Below, piece after piece: positions 23,934 through 33,332 of a stretch of DNA of 64,000 nt (position 1 is the stretch's first letter; every line of letters begins with the position of its first letter). Source of the stretch: Collinsella sp. (GTDB lineage Bacteria > Actinomycetota > Coriobacteriia > Coriobacteriales > Coriobacteriaceae); assembly GCA_019414515.1 (NCBI GenBank), contig DXLX01000028.1, positions 40,522 to 104,521 of the forward strand, given 5' to 3'. Below the pieces are notes generated by a model, which worked only from the letters and a program-made list of their open reading frames with translations, did not search any database and was not told the DNA's origin. Position numbers and translations under genes: made by a program.

Positions 23934-24869
23934 TTATGCGTCCTTCATCTTGACGTCGAGGGCGTCGCGCAGACCGTCACCCAGCAGGGTGAAGGCGAGC
24001 ACCGTCGAGAGAATTGCCAGACCGGGCATGATCATCATCCAGGGAGCGGTCAGAAGATACTGCTGACCGTCCTGAATCATGGAGCCCCACGAAGGCGTAG
24101 GCGGAATAACGCCCATGCCGAGGAAGGACAGAGCGGACTCGGTCAGAATGGCGCCACCAATGTTCATGGTCGCGTAGACCACGATGGAGGCGACGGAGTT
24201 CGGGAAGATGTGACGCACGACGATACGAGCATCAGATGCACCCATCGCGCGCGCTGCATCAACATAGTCGTTTTCCTTGACCGTCAAGATTGCAGAGCGG
24301 AAGACGCGCGCAATCGAAGGCCAGCCAAGAATGCCGATGGCGATAAAGACGTTCTGAAGACCACGGCCGATAACGGCGATCATGGCGACAACGAACAGCA
24401 CGTACGGGAACGCCAGGAAGATGTCCGCACAGCGCATGATGATCGTATCCCAAATGCCGCCGTAGAAACCGGCCAGGGCGCCCATGACCAGGCCGATCAA
24501 TGTGGAGATGGCGGTGGCCATGATACCGACAGAAAGCGAAACGCGTGCACCGTAGATAACGCGGACGAGAATGTCGCGACCGAGGGCATCGGTGCCAAAC
24601 GGGTGCTCGGCACACGGAGCCAGTAGCGATGTCTCGGCCATGGTGGTCGAATCGGAAGCCGTCGGCGAACCGAGCCAGGGCTTAGCCCACAGATCTGCGG
24701 TCAGGGCAACCACAACGACGATGATGATCCAGCAGACACCGATAACGGCGAGCTTGTTCTTACGAAGACGCTTAAAAGCGTCGCCCCACAGCGTGCGGGA
24801 CTTGGCGGGAGCAGATGCGACCTTGGTGGCGGTAGCCTGCTCCTGAGACTGAGAATCAGTTTCCTGCAT
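23934..24869 (-). CDS. oppC: Peptide ABC transporter permease (OppC type)
   Basis: A 311-residue inner-membrane permease: cytoplasmic N-terminal tail of about 45 residues, an N-terminal helix (LAVIGVCWIIIVVVVALTA), the extracellular loop with HPFGTDALGRDILVRVIYG, and five further helices. The EAA loop DAARAMGASDARIVVRHIFPNS contacts the ATPase. It forms the channel with OppB. Confidence 0.92.
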   Translation of the reverse strand: MQETDSQSQEQATATKVASAPAKSRTLWGDAFKRLRKNKLAVIGVCWIIIVVVVALTADLWAKPWLGSPTASDSTTMAETSLLAPCAEHPFGTDALGRDILVRVIYGARVSLSVGIMATAISTLIGLVMGALAGFYGGIWDTIIMRCADIFLAFPYVLFVVAMIAVIGRGLQNVFIAIGILGWPSIARVFRSAILTVKENDYVDAARAMGASDARIVVRHIFPNSVASIVVYATMNIGGAILTESALSFLGMGVIPPTPSWGSMIQDGQQYLLTAPWMMIMPGLAILSTVLAFTLLGDGLRDALDVKMKDA

Positions 24870-24883
24870 GAGACGTACCTCCC

Positions 24884-25921
24884 TTAGGCCTTATCCGACG
24901 GACCGCCAAGGCGGATGCGCGGGTCGAGGAATGCATAGCTAATGTCGACGAGCAGGTTGATCACCATGACGACGACAACGATGAGCGTAACGCCGCCCAT
25001 AACGATGGGCCAGTCACGCATGCTAATGGCGCGATAGACCTCATAGCCGATACCGGGCCAGTTGAAGACCGTCTCGGTCAGGATGGCGCCCGAAAGCATG
25101 CCGCCAAAGTCGACACCAATATAGGTAACGACGGGGATGAGTGCATTCTTAAGCGCATGCTTGACGATGATCGCACGATTGGAGAGACCCTTGGCCTTTG
25201 CCGTACGGATGTAATCCTGGTTCATGACGTCAAGCAGCTGCGAGCGCATAATGCGCGCAGCATAAGCGGTCGAAACCGAAGCCAGCGTAATGGTCGGAAG
25301 CACATAGTGCATCCAATCCTGATACTGAGAGCTGGAACCGCCGGCACCCGAGATCGGCATGGAGATTGCACCGCCCGTGGCGTCCTTGAGGATGACGCCA
25401 AAGAACAGCTGCAGCAACATACCGAGCCAGAAGGCCGGGACCGCAACGAGGATCGACGTGGTGAGCGTTACCAAAATATCCCAGAAGGAATAACGCTTTA
25501 CCGCCGAAATGATACCCGCACCGATACCCATAATTGCCTCGAGCACGATGGCGCACGCGGCAAGTTTGACCGTATACGGATACTTCTGGGCAAAGATTTC
25601 CGTAACCGGCAGCTTGCGCTGATACGAATTGCCCAGATCGCCATGAAGCAGGCCGTTCATGTAATACAAGTAACGGTCCACGAGCGACGTTTGAACGGGG
25701 TCGCCGTTCTCGTCAAGGATCGCGTTGCCGTCATCGTCCGTCTGGACCAGGTGATAGCGAACGCGAAGCTGAAGCTCCACCTCGGGGGACAGAGCCTTGT
25801 CTCCACCGATCAGCTTGATCGGATCTCCCGGCACGATATTCTGGAGGGCGAACAGAATCAGCGTAACGCCCAAAAACACCGGGATGAACTGAAGCACACG
25901 TTTAACGATGTACTTACCCAT
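24884..25921 (-). CDS. oppB: Peptide ABC transporter permease (OppB type)
   Basis: A 345-residue permease starting MGKYIVKRVLQFIPVFLGVT, a hallmark of DppB/OppB. Six membrane helices are expected. The EAA loop (RTAKAKGLSNRAIIVKHALK) is present. The N-terminal periplasmic loop is long (about 40-100). First gene after the hairpin that separates it from the binding protein. Confidence 0.92.
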   Translation of the reverse strand: MGKYIVKRVLQFIPVFLGVTLILFALQNIVPGDPIKLIGGDKALSPEVELQLRVRYHLVQTDDDGNAILDENGDPVQTSLVDRYLYYMNGLLHGDLGNSYQRKLPVTEIFAQKYPYTVKLAACAIVLEAIMGIGAGIISAVKRYSFWDILVTLTTSILVAVPAFWLGMLLQLFFGVILKDATGGAISMPISGAGGSSSQYQDWMHYVLPTITLASVSTAYAARIMRSQLLDVMNQDYIRTAKAKGLSNRAIIVKHALKNALIPVVTYIGVDFGGMLSGAILTETVFNWPGIGYEVYRAISMRDWPIVMGGVTLIVVVVMVINLLVDISYAFLDPRIRLGGPSDKA

Positions 25922-25952
25922 ACCACTCCCCTATCTAGGGATTAACCTAAAT

Positions 25953-25980
25953 GGGATGCCGATCGCCAGACCGGCATCCC
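25953..25980 (-). terminator. Intra-operon hairpin between oppA and oppB
   Basis: GGGATGCCG and CGGCATCCC pair perfectly across ten bases; only a short ATTT follows on the minus strand. It probably reduces read-through, or protects the oppA message so that binding protein is made in excess. Confidence 0.65.
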
Positions 25981-26077
25981 AAAATTACCATCAGCCAGTT
26001 TACCCCAGGTTAGGGAGAACTGTATGTTTCCCATGAGGTCTACGTAAATACTTGACCCTCACGGAAGCTGCAAACTC

Positions 26078-27754
26078 TTAGGCGAGCTCAGCGGTACCCA
26101 GATCGGCGTGCTTCTGCGGATCGACATAGAGGTGCTTAATGCGATCGGAGCCGGCGATGGTGTGCGTGTAGAACATAATCGGGATGACCGGGCAGTCGGC
26201 AGCGACCATTGCGTCGGCCTCCTGCATCTTAGCGACGCGCTCCTCGTCGTCAACAATAGTACGAGCCTCGTCGACCTTGGCGTCGAACTCGGGGTTGTTG
26301 TAACCGGAGCGGTTGTCGCCACCGAGGGAGTCGGAGTGGAACAGCGGATACAGGAAGTTGTCCATGATCGGGTAGTCGGCAATCCAACCCAGACGACCGA
26401 ACTGATAGTTAAAGTTCTGATACTGCTCGAGCAGGGCAGACCACTCAGGGGTATCGGAGACAGCGGTAACGCCAACCTTGGCGAGGTCACCGATGATGGA
26501 CTCCATGATCTCCTTGTGACCGCCGTCCTGGTTGTAGGACAGGGTCACGCTAATGCCACGATCCCCGTTAGCGCCAGCGGGAGCAACCTTGTCGAGGTAC
26601 TCGTTAGCCTTGTCGACATCGTAGGCGCAGAACTCCCATGCGCCCTCCTTGTAGCCATCGATGCCCGGAGGAACAATGCCGTCGGCAGGAGTACGGGTAC
26701 CCTTGAAGATGGTCTTGCAGATGGCCTCACGGTTGATGGCCAGGGAGATACCCCTGCGCAGGTCGGCGTTGCTGAACGGCTCGGCCGTGGTGTTGCAGGT
26801 CAGATAGTACGTGGAAGGCTCGGCGCCGAGCAGCATGCGCTCGCCGTCACCCATGGTGTAGCCGTCCTTGGACACGCCGCGATCCTTCTTGGCGGCGTCG
26901 ATCTGAGCGACGGGAACGTCGCAGACATCGAGGTTACCGGCCTGGAACTCCTTGTAGGCGGTCTCCATGTCCTTGATGACCTGGAAGTGGATGCCATCGA
27001 TCTTGGCCTTGTCGCCATAGTAATCGTCGAACTTCTTGACGTTGATCTCCTGGCCATCCTCCCACTTGCCGTCCATCATGAACGGGCCGTTACCGACCGG
27101 GGCGAGGTAGAAGCTCTTGACATCGGACTCGGCGCACTCGGGAACCGGGGCCAGAGCCGGGTGAGAGGCGACGAAGGGGAAGTCGGCGTAAGCGGAAGCC
27201 AGCTTGACGACGAGGGTCTCATCGTCGGGGCAGGTAACACCGCTGAGCTCGGTAGCGTTACCGGCAAGCAGATCGTCATAGCCCTCGACCATGGAAAGGT
27301 GATAGGAGACCTCGGAAGGGCCGTACTCGGTAGCGACAGCCGACTTGGTGTTGACCAGACGCTCCCAACCGAGCTTGAAGGACTTGGAGGTAACGTCGTC
27401 ACCGTTGTGGAACTTGGCCTTCTTGATCTTGAAGGTGAACTCGGTGGCGTCGTCGTTGGCCTCGAAGGACTCGCAAGCCAGCGGAACGATCTCGCCCTTC
27501 TCGGCGTCATAAGAGGTCAGAGCATCAAAGAGCTGGTACTCGACCTGAGTGCCCTGGTCCTCCTGGACATTGTAGGGGTCGATGCAGACCGGGTTGTTGA
27601 TGTAGAAGTTCAGCTTCGAACCGGACTCAGAACCGGAAGCGTCGCCGCCCTTCTTGCCGCATGCGGCAAGAAAAGCCATGGAGCTCGCAGCAAGGGTACC
27701 GCCGACAAAGGCGCGACGACCCATAACGGGCTGGTGGAACATAGAATCAGCCAT
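26078..27754 (-). CDS. oppA: Peptide-binding lipoprotein (OppA/DppA family)
   Basis: A 558-residue family 5 solute-binding protein. The N-terminus has GRRAFVGG (twin arginine), a hydrophobic stretch and a lipobox MAFLAAC, so it is exported, possibly by Tat, and lipid-anchored. It should bind peptides for the OppBCDF channel. ATG 27754 has AAGGAGG five bases upstream; the tool-like longer start is rejected. Specificity cannot be read. Confidence 0.9.
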   Translation of the reverse strand: MADSMFHQPVMGRRAFVGGTLAASSMAFLAACGKKGGDASGSESGSKLNFYINNPVCIDPYNVQEDQGTQVEYQLFDALTSYDAEKGEIVPLACESFEANDDATEFTFKIKKAKFHNGDDVTSKSFKLGWERLVNTKSAVATEYGPSEVSYHLSMVEGYDDLLAGNATELSGVTCPDDETLVVKLASAYADFPFVASHPALAPVPECAESDVKSFYLAPVGNGPFMMDGKWEDGQEINVKKFDDYYGDKAKIDGIHFQVIKDMETAYKEFQAGNLDVCDVPVAQIDAAKKDRGVSKDGYTMGDGERMLLGAEPSTYYLTCNTTAEPFSNADLRRGISLAINREAICKTIFKGTRTPADGIVPPGIDGYKEGAWEFCAYDVDKANEYLDKVAPAGANGDRGISVTLSYNQDGGHKEIMESIIGDLAKVGVTAVSDTPEWSALLEQYQNFNYQFGRLGWIADYPIMDNFLYPLFHSDSLGGDNRSGYNNPEFDAKVDEARTIVDDEERVAKMQEADAMVAADCPVIPIMFYTHTIAGSDRIKHLYVDPQKHADLGTAELA

Positions 27755-27853
27755 GCCATCCTCCTTATGAGATAGGACAAAGAAATGTTCAGTCGGACAC
27801 ATGTCGAGACAATCCGATCCGAACCATCAAAACGCCGCCCGTTGCTATGGCTG

Positions 27854-27882
27854 GTTATGCACAACGAACCAACGTTTCTCAA
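27854..27882 (-). promoter_or_regulatory. Candidate promoter of the opp operon
   Basis: On the minus strand -35 TTGAGA (27877-27882) and -10 CATAAC (27854-27859) with a 17-base spacer, about 100 bases before oppA. The -10 is weak. The remaining sequence from 27883 to 27993 shows no gene. Confidence 0.35.
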
Positions 27883-27993
27883 TACAGTAGCGCATTTTAT
27901 GCACGATTTGGGGCTAATTCCGGTCAACGGTCGAGAATTTCTTTAGTTGGGCGAAGTATGTGGGGATATTTTGGCTCTGTTACAAATATGTAA

Positions 27994-28028
27994 ACAAAAA
28001 GGGTCCCGCACTTGCGGAACCCTTTTCA
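27994..28028 (-). terminator. Terminator of secG
   Basis: A hairpin of AAAAGGGT-C-CCGCA with GCGGAACCCTTTT (one mismatch) followed by TTTTTG on the minus strand, just after the secG stop. Confidence 0.85.
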
Positions 28029-28048
28029 AGTATTTATGTGGCTCGTGC

Positions 28049-28303
28049 TTAGTAGCCGACGATACCCTGCGGGAAGAAGAACATGCACAGGACGACACAC
28101 ACGGCAAAAACGACGGCCATAATTACCGTCAGGCGATCGAGGTTCTGCTCCATGACGCCCGTGGCAGAGCTGGAGTTATACAGCGAGCTAGCGATCATAT
28201 CCGAAACGCCGGTGCCCTTACCAGAGTGCATCAGGACGAGAATCGTCAGCGCCACGGCAGAGACAGCCCAAACGACAAACAGAAGAATCTGAAACGGACC
28301 CAT
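28049..28303 (-). CDS. secG: Preprotein translocase subunit SecG
   Basis: An 84-residue protein with two hydrophobic helices (ILLFVVWAVSAVALTILVL near 6-24 and LTVIMAVVFAVCVVLCMFFF near 58-77) joined by a loop with the SecG-typical SGKGTGVSD motif. It assists SecYE in protein export. The place downstream of the tpiA-gpmI block is common for secG. Confidence 0.9.
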   Translation of the reverse strand: MGPFQILLFVVWAVSAVALTILVLMHSGKGTGVSDMIASSLYNSSSATGVMEQNLDRLTVIMAVVFAVCVVLCMFFFPQGIVGY

Positions 28304-28400
28304 AGATAAGCTCCTTAATAGAACAATTCAAACTCCAGTACTGTACCACAACCCCCAGCACTCCCCCATCAGCCATTTGGTGACGAGGTAGAAATAGCGC

Positions 28401-28433
28401 AAAAAAAGAGGGTTGTCCGGTTGTGGACAACCC
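28401..28433 (-). terminator. Terminator of the pgk-tpiA-gpmI transcript
   Basis: GGGTTGTCC and GGACAACCC pair perfectly (28410-28433), followed on the minus strand by TCTTTTTTTG, 30 bases after the gpmI stop. Confidence 0.9.
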
Positions 28434-28462
28434 CCTTACTAGAAAACGGTATTTGTTTTCTA

Positions 28463-30016
28463 TTAGGCCTCGGTGGCGAGTACGCGACCCGTCATCTCGG
28501 CGGAAGGCTCAATACCAGCCATGGTGAGCATGGTCGGAGCGATATCGGAAAGACGGCCGTCCTCGATACCGGTGAGCTGTGCCTTCTCATCAACGATGAT
28601 GAACGGCACGCGGTTGGTGGTGTGAGCCGTGAACGGATGCTTGGAACCGTCGGAAGCAACGTCAAACATGTGATCGGCGTTGCCGTGATCGGCGGTAATC
28701 AGCGCAAAGCCGCCCTTAGCGAGAATCGCCGGGACAACCTTGGACAGGGCATCGTCAACAGCCTCGACGGCCTTAACGGCAGCGTCGAAGACACCGGTGT
28801 GACCAACCATGTCGCAGTTTGCGAAGTTCACGATGTAGAAATCAGCGCGATCCTCGTTGATGGCGGCGACAAGCTTCTCGGTAACCTCGGGAGCGCTCAT
28901 CTCAGGTTGCAGGTCGTAGGTAGCGACCTTGGGAGAAGCGACGAGCACGCGCTCCTCGCCCTCCTTGGGCTCCTCGATGCCGCCGTTGAGGAAGAACGTC
29001 ACGTGGGCGTACTTCTCGGTCTCGGCGGTGTGCAGCTGCTTCAGGCCATTGGCGGCGATAACGTCGGCCAGAACGTTCTCGGGGAACGTCTTGGGGAAGG
29101 CGACCTCGACGTCAAACGTCGGGTCGTACTCGGTCATCGTCACAAAGTGCGAAAGCTTGATCTGCTCGCGCTCAAAGCCGTCGAACTCCTTGTCCGTGAA
29201 CACGCGAGTCATCTGACGAGCGCGGTCGGGACGGAAGTTGAAGAAGATGGCCGCGTCGCCCTCGTGGATGCCCTCGTTGTGGGCAGCGAAGGGCTCGACG
29301 AACTCGTCGCCGCGCGGATCCTTCTCGTAGTAGGCCTTGATACCGGCAACAGGGTCGGTATCGGCATCGGATGCGTTGACCATGACATCGTAGGCGCGCT
29401 GGATGCGCTCCCAACGGTTGTCGCGGTCCATGGCCCAATAACGGCCCGAGACGGTGGCAACGCGAGCGTCGCAACCGGTCTCCTCGGAGATCTTAGCCAG
29501 GAAGGCGCAGAACTCACTCATGTAACCGGCACCGGACTGCGGGTCAACGTCGCGACCATCCATGAAGGCGTGGACGCGAACGGTCTTGACACCGTGCTCG
29601 GCAGCCATCTTGACCAGAGCCTCGACGTGGCTCATATGAGAATGAACACCGCCAGGGCTCATAAGGCCCATGAGGTGGAGAGTCTTGCCGTCAGCCTTGA
29701 CGTCGTCCATAGCCTTGACGAAGACCTCGTTCTTGGCGATGGAGCCGTCCTTGATGGCATTGTTGATGCGCGAAAGCTCCTGGAACACGATGCGGCCGGC
29801 ACCGATGTTGAGGTGACCCACCTCGGAGTTGCCCATCTGGCCATCGGGAAGACCCACGTCCTCGCCCGAAGCGCCGAGCGTGGTGTGGGGGTACTTCTCG
29901 TACAGGCTATCGAGGAAGGGCGTCTTGGCAGCGGCGACGGCGTTCTCGCCATCGGCCGGAGCCAGGCCGCAACCATCCATGATGATCAGGAGTGCAGGAA
30001 GATGACGCTGTGCCAT
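28463..30016 (-). CDS. gpmI: Phosphoglycerate mutase, cofactor-independent
   Basis: A 517-residue alkaline-phosphatase-superfamily enzyme that interconverts 3- and 2-phosphoglycerate with two manganese ions. The N-terminal metal motif LIIMDGCGL, the serine segment GQMGNSEVGHLNIGAGR (catalytic Ser), GGVHSH, and the C-terminal ITADHGNAD motif are intact. It lies five bases after tpiA in the glycolytic block. Confidence 0.95.
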   Translation of the reverse strand: MAQRHLPALLIIMDGCGLAPADGENAVAAAKTPFLDSLYEKYPHTTLGASGEDVGLPDGQMGNSEVGHLNIGAGRIVFQELSRINNAIKDGSIAKNEVFVKAMDDVKADGKTLHLMGLMSPGGVHSHMSHVEALVKMAAEHGVKTVRVHAFMDGRDVDPQSGAGYMSEFCAFLAKISEETGCDARVATVSGRYWAMDRDNRWERIQRAYDVMVNASDADTDPVAGIKAYYEKDPRGDEFVEPFAAHNEGIHEGDAAIFFNFRPDRARQMTRVFTDKEFDGFEREQIKLSHFVTMTEYDPTFDVEVAFPKTFPENVLADVIAANGLKQLHTAETEKYAHVTFFLNGGIEEPKEGEERVLVASPKVATYDLQPEMSAPEVTEKLVAAINEDRADFYIVNFANCDMVGHTGVFDAAVKAVEAVDDALSKVVPAILAKGGFALITADHGNADHMFDVASDGSKHPFTAHTTNRVPFIIVDEKAQLTGIEDGRLSDIAPTMLTMAGIEPSAEMTGRVLATEA

Positions 30017-30021
30017 ATGTC

Positions 30022-30789
30022 CTACTCGCCTGCCTTGACGACCATAGAGGCGAAGTCGGCAGCCTTGAGCGAAGCGCCGCCCACGAGGGCGCCGTCGACG
30101 TCGGGCTTGGCGACGAGCTCGGCGATGTTGCCGGGCTTGGCAGAGCCACCATAGAGAACGCGGATGCCGTCGGCGAGCTCCTCACCGAACATCTCCTTGA
30201 GGGTCTCACGGATAGCGCCGCAGACCTCCTGAGCGTCCTCGGCGGTAGCGGTCTTGCCGGTGCCGATGGCCCAGATGGGCTCGTAGGCGACGACGACCTG
30301 CTTGGGGCAAGTGATCTCGAGACCCTCGAGACCAGCCTTGACCTGGTTCACGACGTGCTCGACATAGGTGCCGGCCTCGCGGACCTCAAGGGACTCGCCG
30401 CAGCAGAAGACAGGAACAAGACCGGCGGCAACGAGGGCCTTGGCCTTCTTGTTCTGATCCTCGTCGGTCTCGTGGAAGTAATCACGACGCTCGGAGTGAC
30501 CGATGATGCAGTAGGTGCAGCCAGCGGACTTGAGCATGTCGCAAGAAGACTCACCGGTGAAGGCACCCTTGGCCTCCCAGTACACGTTCTGTGCACCGAG
30601 GGCGATGGGGGCAGCCTGAATACGGTCATGAACCGTGGTGATGTCGATGGTCGGAGGGCAGACGAGCACCTCGACGCCAGCCGGAACCTCGGGCAGAGCC
30701 TGAGCCAGCTCGTCGGCGAGCTTGGCGGCCTCGGCGACGTCGTTGTTCATCTTCCAGTTACCAGCGATAAGAAGGGTGCGATTAGGCAT
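30022..30789 (-). CDS. tpiA: Triosephosphate isomerase
   Basis: A 255-residue TIM-barrel enzyme. Catalytic residues appear in GNWKMNN (Lys), IIGHSERR (His) and AYEPIWAIGTGKTA (Glu, then loop 6). The start ATG (30787-30789) overlaps the pgk stop by eight bases, so translation is coupled. Confidence 0.96.
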   Translation of the reverse strand: MPNRTLLIAGNWKMNNDVAEAAKLADELAQALPEVPAGVEVLVCPPTIDITTVHDRIQAAPIALGAQNVYWEAKGAFTGESSCDMLKSAGCTYCIIGHSERRDYFHETDEDQNKKAKALVAAGLVPVFCCGESLEVREAGTYVEHVVNQVKAGLEGLEITCPKQVVVAYEPIWAIGTGKTATAEDAQEVCGAIRETLKEMFGEELADGIRVLYGGSAKPGNIAELVAKPDVDGALVGGASLKAADFASMVVKAGE

Positions 30790-31972
30790 CGAGAAGCGCC
30801 TCCACTCCGGGCAGGGCCTTACCCTCGACGAGCTCCATGGAAGCGCCACCACCGGTAGAGATCCAGCTCATCTTGTCGGCCAGGTTGAACTTGTTGACGG
30901 CTGCGACAGAGTCGCCACCACCGATGATCGAGGTGCAATCAGCCTCGGCGACAGCCTCGGCGATAGCCTGGGTGCCGTGAGCGAAGTTATCGAACTCGAA
31001 GACGCCCATGGGGCCATTCCAGAACACAGTCTTGGCACCCTTGACAGCCTCGGCGTAGAGCTCCTCGGTCTTGGGGCCGATGTCCATACCCTCACGGTCG
31101 TCGGGGATAGCGTCGGAAGCGACAACCTCGGGGACAGCATCCTCGCCAAAGTGATCAGCAACGCGGTTGTCGATGGGGAGCAGGATCTTGACGCCCTTCT
31201 CCTCGGCCTTCTTGAGCATCTCACCGGCGCGCTCGACCCAGTCCTCTTCCTTGAGGGACTGACCGACGGACAGGCCCTGAGCCAGGAAGAAGGTGTAGGC
31301 CATGCCGCCACCGATGATCAGGGTATCAGCGGAGTCGATGAGGTGATCGAGAACGCCGATCTTGGAGGAAACCTTGGAACCGCCGACGATGGCGACGAAG
31401 GGGCGCTCGGGCTCGGCGAAGATGCCGGTCAGCGTGTCGACCTCCTTCTCGAGCAGGAAGCCGGCGACGGCAGGCAGGTAAGCGGCGGGGCCCACGACGG
31501 AACCCTGGGCGCGGTGTGCGGTGCCGAAGGCATCGAGAACGAAGACGTCACCATAGGAAGCGAGCTTCTTGGCGATCTCGGGATCGTTCTTCTTCTCACG
31601 CTTGTCAAAACGGACGTTCTCGAGAACGAGGACCTTGCCCGGCTCGACGGCGGCGACAGCCTCGGCGGCCTTCTCGCCATACGTGTCGGCAACAAAAGCA
31701 ACGTCAAGGCCAGAGAGCTCAGCGAGCTTCTTGGCGACAGGCTCGAGGGAAAGCTCGGGCTGGAAGCCAGTGCCCTCAGGACGGCCGAGGTGGCTCATGA
31801 GGATGACGCGAGCGTTGTGCTCAACGAGGTAGTTGATGGTGGGCAGGGCAGCCTTGATACGGGTGGTGTCGCCAACGACGCCATCCTTGATAGGCACGTT
31901 GAAGTCAACGCGGACGAGAACGCGCTTGCCGTCGACATCGATGTCGCGGACGGTCTTCTTGGTAAAGGCCAT
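30782..31972 (-). CDS. pgk: Phosphoglycerate kinase
   Basis: A 396-residue two-domain kinase that makes ATP from 1,3-bisphosphoglycerate. The signature RVLVRVDFNVP, the substrate segment SHLGRPEG, and the nucleotide loop GGGDSVAAVNKF are typical. I use ATG 31972 with AAAGG upstream; twelve codons before it are rejected. It is separated from gap by a terminator, so it has its own start or depends on read-through. Confidence 0.95.
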   Translation of the reverse strand: MAFTKKTVRDIDVDGKRVLVRVDFNVPIKDGVVGDTTRIKAALPTINYLVEHNARVILMSHLGRPEGTGFQPELSLEPVAKKLAELSGLDVAFVADTYGEKAAEAVAAVEPGKVLVLENVRFDKREKKNDPEIAKKLASYGDVFVLDAFGTAHRAQGSVVGPAAYLPAVAGFLLEKEVDTLTGIFAEPERPFVAIVGGSKVSSKIGVLDHLIDSADTLIIGGGMAYTFFLAQGLSVGQSLKEEDWVERAGEMLKKAEEKGVKILLPIDNRVADHFGEDAVPEVVASDAIPDDREGMDIGPKTEELYAEAVKGAKTVFWNGPMGVFEFDNFAHGTQAIAEAVAEADCTSIIGGGDSVAAVNKFNLADKMSWISTGGGASMELVEGKALPGVEALLDA

Positions 31973-32030
31973 GTTTGCTTCTACCTTTCGTACGTGTCTG
32001 CCTCCCATTACGGCAGACGATTTCCTATAA

Positions 32031-32077
32031 AAAGGGCGCGACCCTAGGGTGTAAGCCCTATGAGGCCGCGCCCTTCT
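32031..32077 (-). terminator. Terminator of gap
   Basis: AAGGGCGCG (32032-32040) pairs with CGCGCCCTT (32067-32075) with an inner TAGGG/CCCTA stem; on the minus strand TTTTTAT follows. It separates gap from pgk. Confidence 0.88.
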
Positions 32078-32112
32078 TTAGACGCTCAACGAGCTATTCG
32101 CTAAAAGCTAAA

Positions 32113-33138
32113 TTAAGCAACGAACTTCTCGAAGTACTTGATGGTGCGGACCATCTGAGAGGTGTAGGAGTTCTCGTTGTCGTACCAAGAGGTGACCTGA
32201 ACGAGGGTCTGGCCGTTGCCGAGATCAGAGCACATGGTCTGAGTGGCGTCGAAGATGGAGCCGTGGGTCTCGCCGACGATGTCGCGGGAGACGATCTGGT
32301 CCTCGTTGTAGGCGAAGGTATCGGGGATGGTCTCGGCGTAGGCCTTCATGGCAGCGTTGACCTCGTCGACGGTGACCTTCTTGTCAACGACGGCGTAGAG
32401 GTTGGTCAGCGAGCCGGTCGGCGTCGGGACGCGCTGGGCGGCACCGATGAGCTTGCCGTTGAGCTCGGGGAGAACCAGGCCGATGGCCTTGGCAGCGCCC
32501 GTGGTGTTCGGGACGATGTTCTCGGAGCAGGCGCGGGAGCGACGGAAGTTGCCCTTGCGCTGCGGGCCGTCGAGCGGCATCTGGTCGCCGGTGAAGGCGT
32601 GGATGGTGGTCATGATGCCGGAGACGATGGGAGCGAAGTCGTTCAGGCCCTTGGCCATCGGGGCGAGGCAGTTGGTGGTGCAGGAAGCAGCGGAGATGAT
32701 GTTATCCTCAGCGGTCAGCGTCTCATGGTTGACGTTGTATACGATGGTGGGCAGATCGCTGCCGGCCGGAGCGGAGATGACGACCTTCTTGGCGCCAGCG
32801 TTGATGTGGGCCTGAGCCTTAGCCTTGCTGGTGTAGAAGCCGGTGCACTCGAGAACGACGTCGACGTCGAGGTCGCCCCAAGGCAGGTTGTTGGCGTCGG
32901 CCTCCTTGTAGATCTTGATCTCCTTGCCGTCAACGGTGATGGAATCCTCGCCAGCGACGACCTCGTGATCGCGAGCATAGTTGCCCTGCGTGGAGTCGTA
33001 CTTCAGCAGGTAAGCGAGCATATCGGGAGAGGTGAGGTCGTTGATAGCGACGATCTCGGAGCCCTCATGACCGAACATCTGGCGGAAGGCCAGACGACCG
33101 ATGCGACCGAAGCCGTTAATAGCAACCTTTACTGCCAT
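32113..33138 (-). CDS. gap: Glyceraldehyde-3-phosphate dehydrogenase, type I
   Basis: A 341-residue glycolytic dehydrogenase. The Rossmann start [15 protein letters not shown] and the catalytic Cys153 in [12 protein letters not shown] are clear. The ATG at 33138 has AAAGGAG seven bases upstream; a longer frame to 33240 covers the promoter and is rejected. It heads the glycolytic block gap, pgk, tpiA, gpmI. Confidence 0.96.
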   Translation of the reverse strand: MAVKVAINGFGRIGRLAFRQMFGHEGSEIVAINDLTSPDMLAYLLKYDSTQGNYARDHEVVAGEDSITVDGKEIKIYKEADANNLPWGDLDVDVVLECTGFYTSKAKAQAHINAGAKKVVISAPAGSDLPTIVYNVNHETLTAEDNIISAASCTTNCLAPMAKGLNDFAPIVSGIMTTIHAFTGDQMPLDGPQRKGNFRRSRACSENIVPNTTGAAKAIGLVLPELNGKLIGAAQRVPTPTGSLTNLYAVVDKKVTVDEVNAAMKAYAETIPDTFAYNEDQIVSRDIVGETHGSIFDATQTMCSDLGNGQTLVQVTSWYDNENSYTSQMVRTIKYFEKFVA

Positions 33139-33210
33139 TGTGTCTCCTTTCGTAAGGCCCCCGCAAGCTACAGCGCCTGCCGTTGAGGCCCACAAACTAA
33201 CCACTCGCCT

Positions 33211-33332
33211 AATATACCTTTTTTTTGGCTTGAATTTCACGAGAATGCTCGAAATTGAAAATCAAATTTGCGTTAAAACGCTTTAACGTATAAAACAGCA
33301 GTTAAACCACCATAAAAGCTATTGCGTTAAAC
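33211..33332 (-). promoter_or_regulatory. gap control region with repeated GTTAAA motifs
   Basis: A likely -10 TATATT lies at 33211-33216 on the minus strand, without a good -35. Further upstream are four copies of GTTAAA in either orientation: a dyad GCGTTAAA-N4-TTTAACG at 33270-33288, GTTAAACC at 33301-33308 and GCGTTAAAC at 33324-33332. Their place, about 55-115 bases before the -10, suits an activator or a looping repressor. A poly-A tract is in the spacer. Confidence 0.5.

Noticed and set aside
21754..24066. A 770-codon plus-strand open frame
   Set aside because: It lies antisense to oppF and oppD and starts inside a palindrome.
28421..30154. A 577-codon plus-strand open frame
   Set aside because: It is antisense to gpmI and has no ribosome site or recognisable domain.
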